Shown here piece after piece: positions 32,091 through 35,235 of a stretch of 35,235 nt of DNA. Both the position numbers and the translations under genes were made by a program. The notes below the pieces were generated by a model. That model did not search any database and was not told the DNA's origin. It was given only the letters and a program-made list of their open reading frames with translations. The stretch's first letter is position 1. Each line of letters opens with the position of its first letter. This DNA is from an uncultured Alphaproteobacteria bacterium (GTDB lineage Bacteria; Pseudomonadota; Alphaproteobacteria; CADEGL01), in the NCBI GenBank assembly GCA_902826885.1, contig CADEGL010000021.1, positions 1 through 35,235 of the forward strand. The letters run 5' to 3'.

Positions 32091-32675
32091 TTAACGGCTC
32101 GGCTTCCGGCCTTTGCCCGGACCCAGCGGACGCTGCATCAGCACGCTGTCGACCCAACGCCCCAGCTTGAAACCAATGCCCTCCATGATAGCGGCCTTGC
32201 GGAATCCCTGCGAAGCGTGGACCCGCATTGAGGCACGGTTGCCCGAATCACCGATGACGGCAATCATCTGGCGATAGCCCAGCTTTGTCGTGCGCGCGAT
32301 CAGGGCCTTGAGAAGCCGCGCGCCGACGCCGCATCCGACCGCCTCGGGCGCGACATAGATCGAATCCTCGACCGTGTAGCGATAGGCCGTGCGCAACCGG
32401 TAGGGCGCGGCATAGCTGAAGCCCAGCACACGCCCGTCGCTTTTGCCAACGGCGACGAGGTAGGGCAGGTCGCGCGACAGCACGTCCTGACGGCGCCGGA
32501 CCATCTCGGCCAGGTCGGGCGGGGTTTCCTCGAAGGAGCCAAATCCATGCCTCACATGGTGCGCATAGATGGCATGGATCGCGGGCATGTCGGCGTCGGT
32601 CGCGTCGCGAACGAGCAACGGACCGCGCTTCACGGGCGGCGCCTTGGGGGCGCCGCGTGGCGTCTTGCGGTTCAC
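32091..32675 (-). CDS. GNAT-family N-acetyltransferase (phosphinothricin acetyltransferase-like)
   Basis: The product is 194 residues from a GTG at 32675 with AAGAGG about nine bases upstream. The first 20 residues are basic and proline-rich. The GNAT fold then begins at VRDATDADMPAIHAIYAHHV, a typical opening of the Pat/MnaT-like subgroup. The acetyl-CoA binding motif A is VGCGVGARLLKALI (around residues 132-145), followed by VIGDSGNRASMRVHASQGF. Relatives acetylate methionine sulfoximine, phosphinothricin or other amino acids and give resistance or detoxification. The gene begins 14 bases after the N-formylglutamate amidohydrolase homologue, so the two are probably co-transcribed. The natural substrate is unknown. 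Confidence 0.87.
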   Translation of the reverse strand: MNRKTPRGAPKAPPVKRGPLLVRDATDADMPAIHAIYAHHVRHGFGSFEETPPDLAEMVRRRQDVLSRDLPYLVAVGKSDGRVLGFSYAAPYRLRTAYRYTVEDSIYVAPEAVGCGVGARLLKALIARTTKLGYRQMIAVIGDSGNRASMRVHASQGFRKAAIMEGIGFKLGRWVDSVLMQRPLGPGKGRKPSR

Positions 32676-32689
32676 CGGGAGGCCTCTTG

Positions 32690-33574
32690 TTAGGAGCGGA
32701 GGAGCGAGGTCGCCTCGATGATCGCCGCGGTCAGCTTGCCCATATGGCGGGCCAGCTGACGGAAATACGGTCGTCGCTCGAGGCTGTCTTCGTCGAGATA
32801 GAGCGCGCGGTTGATCTCGATCTGAAGAGCGTGGACGCCTTCGGTGGGGCGCCCGTAATGGCGGGTCGTATAGCCGCCCGCGTAAGGGATGTTGCGCGTG
32901 ACGTTATAGCCCATGTCCGCGAGGGCCGCTTCGGCGGCACTCACCAGGCTGGGGTTGCAGCTCGTGCCGTGGCAATCGCCCAGCACGAAATCGACACGCT
33001 GGCGGCCGGCATCCCGGTCCATCGGCCCGCCGATCGACGGCATGGAATGGCAGTCGACCAGAAGGCACGTGCCGAAGCGCGCCCGCGTCCGCATGATCAA
33101 CCCCGCCAAGGCGGCGTGGTAAGGGCGGTGGTTGCGCTCGATCCAGGCCGAGGCTTGGGCGAAGCTCAGCTTCTCGCCGTAAATCTCCTCGCCGTTGGTC
33201 ACTAGGCGCGCGATCGTGCCGAGACCCGCGCCGATTCGCGGCGAGGTCGTGTTCACGTAGTCCGGCAACGCGTCCGCGAACATCGCGGGGTCCAATTCGA
33301 ACGGCTCGCGGTTGGGGTCGACGAAGGCGCGCGGAAAATGGGCCCGCAGCAGGGGGACGCCCAGCTGCGGCGCGGCGTCGAACAGCTCGTCGATATAGCA
33401 ATCCTCGGATTTGCGCAGGGTTTGGAGCGGAAGCCGCGAGGCCTTGAGAAATTCCGGGCGGTAGTCGCGCCCGCTGTGTGGCGAGGCCAGCACGACGGGC
33501 GCCGCTTGAGCGGCGGGGGCGAGGATGTCGTAGGCCGGGCACTCCTCGGCGACGATTTCAACGGCCGCTTCCAT
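32690..33574 (-). CDS. N-formylglutamate amidohydrolase family protein
   Basis: The product is 294 residues from the ATG at 33574; the upstream region has no evident ribosome site. It belongs to the family of zinc-dependent N-formylglutamate amidohydrolases: VVLASPHSGRDYRPEF, RKSEDCYIDELFD, LLRAHFPRAFVDPNREPFELD and LLVDCHSMPSIGG, with EINRALYLDE near the end. Histidine and aspartate residues in these motifs are expected metal ligands. The classical role is the last step of histidine degradation by the formylglutamate route, but no other hut genes are in view, so it may act on another N-acyl amino acid. It is first in the minus-strand run that continues through the acetyltransferase and agmatinase genes. 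Confidence 0.87.
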   Translation of the reverse strand: MEAAVEIVAEECPAYDILAPAAQAAPVVLASPHSGRDYRPEFLKASRLPLQTLRKSEDCYIDELFDAAPQLGVPLLRAHFPRAFVDPNREPFELDPAMFADALPDYVNTTSPRIGAGLGTIARLVTNGEEIYGEKLSFAQASAWIERNHRPYHAALAGLIMRTRARFGTCLLVDCHSMPSIGGPMDRDAGRQRVDFVLGDCHGTSCNPSLVSAAEAALADMGYNVTRNIPYAGGYTTRHYGRPTEGVHALQIEINRALYLDEDSLERRPYFRQLARHMGKLTAAIIEATSLLRS

Positions 33575-33670
33575 GGTTTTTTCGTTTAAAGGATTCTGTC
33601 CCTCCTGTCATCCGCGCCGAGGCGCGGGCGCGGCGAAGCCGCGGTTTTCCCCCGTATTTTTGCCCCTGGC

Positions 33671-33700
33671 TTAATAGTTCGATAAACCTAGAACTAATAA
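33671..33700. repeat. AT-rich inverted repeat, candidate operator
   Basis: TTAATAGTTC (33671-33680) and GAACTAATAA (33691-33700) are inverted repeats matching at 9 of 10 positions, separated by GATAAACCTA. It sits in the AT-rich divergent region between the amidohydrolase and desaturase genes, so it is a good candidate binding site for a dimeric regulator. No T run follows on either strand that would suggest a terminator. Confidence 0.5.
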
Positions 33701-33725
33701 TTTAAAGGGATAAAATTTGTCGTCG

Positions 33726-33740
33726 TGACGCGATGCGTCA
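33726..33740. promoter_or_regulatory. 15-base inverted repeat upstream of the desaturase gene
   Basis: TGACGC (33726-33731), GAT, then GCGTCA (33735-33740) form a perfect 6-3-6 inverted repeat ending 33 bases before the desaturase ATG. Its position suits an operator over or just after the promoter. The binding protein is unknown. Confidence 0.45.
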
Positions 33741-33773
33741 ATTTGACCCCCATCGCGCCTTTTGAGGTGGACC

Positions 33774-34721
33774 ATGGACAACTGGATGTTCCGGCGGGAT
33801 CTCATCGACCCGCGCACGCTGCGCACCTTGTCGCGCCGATCTGACGCGAAGGGCGCCGCGCGGCTCTTCAGTCAATACGCCGCCATGGCGGCGACCGGCA
33901 CGGGGATCTTCTTTCTGTGGGGCAGCTGGTGGTGTGTTCCGGTGTTCCTTGCCCATGGCGTGTTGCTGTTCGCCTACGGCTATGCCGGCCAGCATGAGCT
34001 GGTTCACCGCACGGCCTTCCAAACGCGGCAGCTCAACGACGTGGCCGCCCACGTGGCCAGCTTCATCCGCCTCTTTCCGACCGAGTATCAGCGCAGTTGG
34101 CACTTCGCCCACCATCGCAACACGAAGGACCCAGAGAAGGATTCAGAAATTCTCGGTGACGGCAAACTGACACTCGGCCGCTATCTGTGGTTTCTGGCGG
34201 GCCTCGATTATTGGACCTATCGCACGGGCGTTCTGCTGCGCGTGGCGCGGGGGCGCAAGATCGAGCCGTTCCTGACGGATGAGGAGTGGCCGGGCCTGGT
34301 GCGCGAGGCACGCATTTACCTCGCGGGTTACGCGCTGGTCGCGGCTGCCTCGATCGCCTTTCAGAGTTGGGCCGCGTTGATCTATTGGTTGGGGCCGTTG
34401 GCGGCGGCGACACCGTTCTATCGCGCCTATATCGCGACTGAACATTACGCCCGGCCTCAGGTGCCTGACGTCATCCTCAACACGCGCACAACCCACGCTG
34501 GGCCGGTCATGCAGTGGCTGATGTGGAACATGCCCTATCACACTGAGCATCACCTGTTCCCGGGCGTGCCGTTTCACAAATTGGCGGAACTGTCCCGCAC
34601 TTTGCGGGCGGGTGAAAACTCGCCCATGGCGGCGAACCAGATCGCGCGCAGCCATCTGGCCGTGAATTGGGAAATCTTTCGCGGGCTGCTGCGCCGGGAC
34701 CCCGCCTACAGCGTGCGGTAG
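33774..34721 (+). CDS. Membrane fatty acid desaturase family protein
   Basis: The product is 315 residues. The ATG at 33774 has TGAGGTGG six bases upstream; a TTG at 33762 was not used. The three histidine boxes of membrane di-iron desaturases/hydroxylases are present: HELVH (74-78), HFAHH (110-114) and HTEHH (256-260). Four or so membrane helices lie between them, with the boxes on the cytoplasmic face. It would introduce a double bond or hydroxyl into an acyl chain, carotenoid or related lipid with oxygen and an electron donor. No partner ferredoxin or reductase is adjacent, so the substrate is open. It stands alone between inverted repeats upstream and tRNA-Val downstream. Confidence 0.88.
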   Translation: MDNWMFRRDLIDPRTLRTLSRRSDAKGAARLFSQYAAMAATGTGIFFLWGSWWCVPVFLAHGVLLFAYGYAGQHELVHRTAFQTRQLNDVAAHVASFIRLFPTEYQRSWHFAHHRNTKDPEKDSEILGDGKLTLGRYLWFLAGLDYWTYRTGVLLRVARGRKIEPFLTDEEWPGLVREARIYLAGYALVAAASIAFQSWAALIYWLGPLAAATPFYRAYIATEHYARPQVPDVILNTRTTHAGPVMQWLMWNMPYHTEHHLFPGVPFHKLAELSRTLRAGENSPMAANQIARSHLAVNWEIFRGLLRRDPAYSVR

Positions 34722-34786
34722 CAGGCCGCCGGGGTTGAAGGGCCGGGCTGCGGATGCTACACCCCCGCCGCGCCACCCGACGGCAT

Positions 34787-34861
34787 GGGCCGGTAGCTCA
34801 GTGGGAGAGCACCTGTTTGACGTACAGGGGGTCGCAAGTTCAATCCTTGCCCGGCCCACCA
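34787..34861 (+). tRNA. tRNA-Val (anticodon GAC)
   Basis: A 75-base cloverleaf is complete: acceptor stem GGGCCGG/CCGGCCC, D stem GCTC/GAGC, anticodon stem CCTGT/ACAGG with loop TTGACGT giving anticodon GAC, a five-base variable loop, T stem GCAAG/CTTGC with loop TTCAATC, and an encoded ACCA end. It reads GUC (and GUU) valine codons. The gene stands alone; no other tRNA adjoins it, and no integrase or att-like repeat is visible next to its 3' end within the window. Confidence 0.97.
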
Positions 34862-34944
34862 TTCCGTTTCAAAGACTTGCGCGACCCTGGCGCCTATTCT
34901 CTGCCACCTGATTTTCCCTCGTTTTGCCACCGCCCTTCGGCCGC

Positions 34945-34974
34945 TTGGCGCGGCCATGGCCGGGACGGTATAGT
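34945..34974 (+). promoter_or_regulatory. Candidate sigma70 promoter downstream of tRNA-Val
   Basis: TTGGCG (34945-34950) and TATAGT (34969-34974) are spaced by 18 bases. Transcription would start near 34981 and run into structured RNA ending at the hairpin and T run at 35117. Confidence 0.45.
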
Positions 34975-34980
34975 CCAACC

Positions 34981-35117
34981 GCCAATCGGCCCTGGATGCG
35001 CGGGAGTGCCCGCGCTCCAAAATAAAAAAGCATAAGGGCCGCTTACGGTTTCGGGAGGTACACGCTGGAAGGGCGGGTACGGCTGCTCCGGGAAGGAGCG
35101 AGACCGGCCCGCCCTTT
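34981..35117 (+). ncRNA. Candidate small RNA or structured mRNA leader
   Basis: The inferred transcript of about 137 bases starts after the promoter-like pair. It holds stem GCGCGGG-AGTG-CCCGCGC (34998-35015), an A-rich single-stranded linker, and a compound 3' stem. In the 3' stem AAGGGCGGG pairs with CCCGCCCTT, enclosing GCTCC-GGGAA-GGAGC, and ends in TTTT. I recognise no known RNA family: it lacks the SRP RNA loop sequence, and I see no 6S or tmRNA signature. It may be an independent sRNA or an attenuator for the gene at 35221. Confidence 0.35.
35069..35117 (+). terminator. Compound hairpin with T run
   Basis: AAGGGCGGG (35069-35077) pairs with CCCGCCCTT (35108-35116), enclosing an inner stem GCTCC/GGAGC (35085-35089, 35095-35099), and TTTT (35114-35117) closes it. 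This looks like a Rho-independent terminator for the upstream noncoding transcript. Confidence 0.6.
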
Positions 35118-35220
35118 TCGCTGAGCGGGATGCCTTCTGGCAATCCGGGCGTGCTCGTCTAAGCTTGCGTCTGCCGGTGTCGGCCGCCATTCGGGCGGGC
35201 GGTTTCCGGAGGGGGCGGGA

Positions 35221-35235
35221 ATGAAGCGCGGCATC
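35221..35235 (+). CDS. Probable start of a gene running off the right edge
   Basis: ATG at 35221 is preceded by GGAGGGGG, a strong ribosome site at good spacing, and opens MKRGI before the window ends. Only five codons are visible, so no product can be named. The strong site and the preceding terminator support a genuine start. Confidence 0.5.

Larger units (their letters stand above)
34862..35220. other. Noncoding region after tRNA-Val, with candidate small RNA or leader
   Basis: This 359-base gap holds no convincing protein gene; frames on the minus strand include antisense tRNA and are spurious. It contains a promoter-like pair (34945-34974), a perfect hairpin (34998-35015), an A-rich stretch (35019-35031) and a large terminator-like structure (35069-35117), followed by about 100 bases leading to a likely gene start at 35221. 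Confidence 0.5.

Noticed and set aside
35069..35117. Signal recognition particle (4.5S) RNA
   Set aside because: A GGGAAGGAGC loop superficially recalls it, but the conserved GGAAGGAAGCAGCC-type loop and partner internal loop are absent.
34757..35143. Minus-strand proteins opposite tRNA-Val (reading GLNLRPPVRQTGALPLSY and RIELATPCTSNRCSPTELPA)
   Set aside because: These are the familiar spurious translations of antisense tRNA genes, not real proteins.
34787..35235. tRNA-Val as the attachment site of an integrated element
   Set aside because: No integrase and no repeated copy of the tRNA 3' end is visible in the window; the right flank is too short to judge further.

Overview
The window is GC-rich (roughly 65% by eye), gene-dense chromosomal DNA that reads like an alphaproteobacterium, possibly Rhodospirillales-like. 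The support is indirect: the codon usage, an intergenic palindromic element containing GTCATGCCGGACTTGATCC, CCCTCTCC-type intergenic hairpins, a STAS-MlaE permease fusion, and the gene families present. I see no phage, insertion sequence, integron or CRISPR.

Layout. (1) 1-8423, plus strand: three tandem periplasmic binding proteins of the branched-chain amino acid (HAAT/Leu-Ile-Val) type, the first cut by the window edge and each followed by a hairpin, then livH-livM-livG-livF. (2) 8588-17567: two arms of a complete trans-4-hydroxy-L-proline catabolic route. hypD (DapA-family deaminase) and hypH (2-oxoglutarate semialdehyde dehydrogenase) lie on one side. hypO (FAD D-hydroxyproline dehydrogenase, minus) and hypRE (2-epimerase, plus) lie on the other and diverge around a perfect 16-bp palindrome. 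Between the arms sit an EamA transporter and four consecutive short-chain dehydrogenases. (3) 17701-20235, minus: pxpA-pxpB-pxpC, the prokaryotic 5-oxoprolinase, diverging from a LysR regulator that is followed closely by a GMC flavin oxidoreductase. (4) 23034-25529: a two-subunit thiamine-diphosphate decarboxylase (minus) diverging from an acyl-CoA dehydrogenase (plus). (5) 25691-33574, all minus: N-formylglutamate amidohydrolase family, GNAT acetyltransferase, agmatinase family, MlaE(STAS)-MlaF-MlaD-lipoprotein lipid transport operon, and a gamma-glutamyltransferase family hydrolase. (6) 33774-end, plus: a fatty acid desaturase, tRNA-Val(GAC), a candidate small RNA or leader, and the first codons of another gene.

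How it fits together. The most coherent theme is scavenging of imino and cyclic amino acids. The ABC system would import the amino acid. HypRE, HypO, HypD and HypH would convert hydroxyproline to 2-oxoglutarate, and PxpABC would open 5-oxoproline to glutamate. The gamma-glutamyltransferase, N-formylglutamate amidohydrolase and agmatinase families further right also act on glutamate or arginine derivatives, so the window as a whole may deal with protein- or peptide-derived nitrogen. The transporter substrate, the four dehydrogenases, the GMC enzyme and the split decarboxylase cannot be assigned from sequence alone. The four-dehydrogenase block is the best candidate for undescribed biochemistry.
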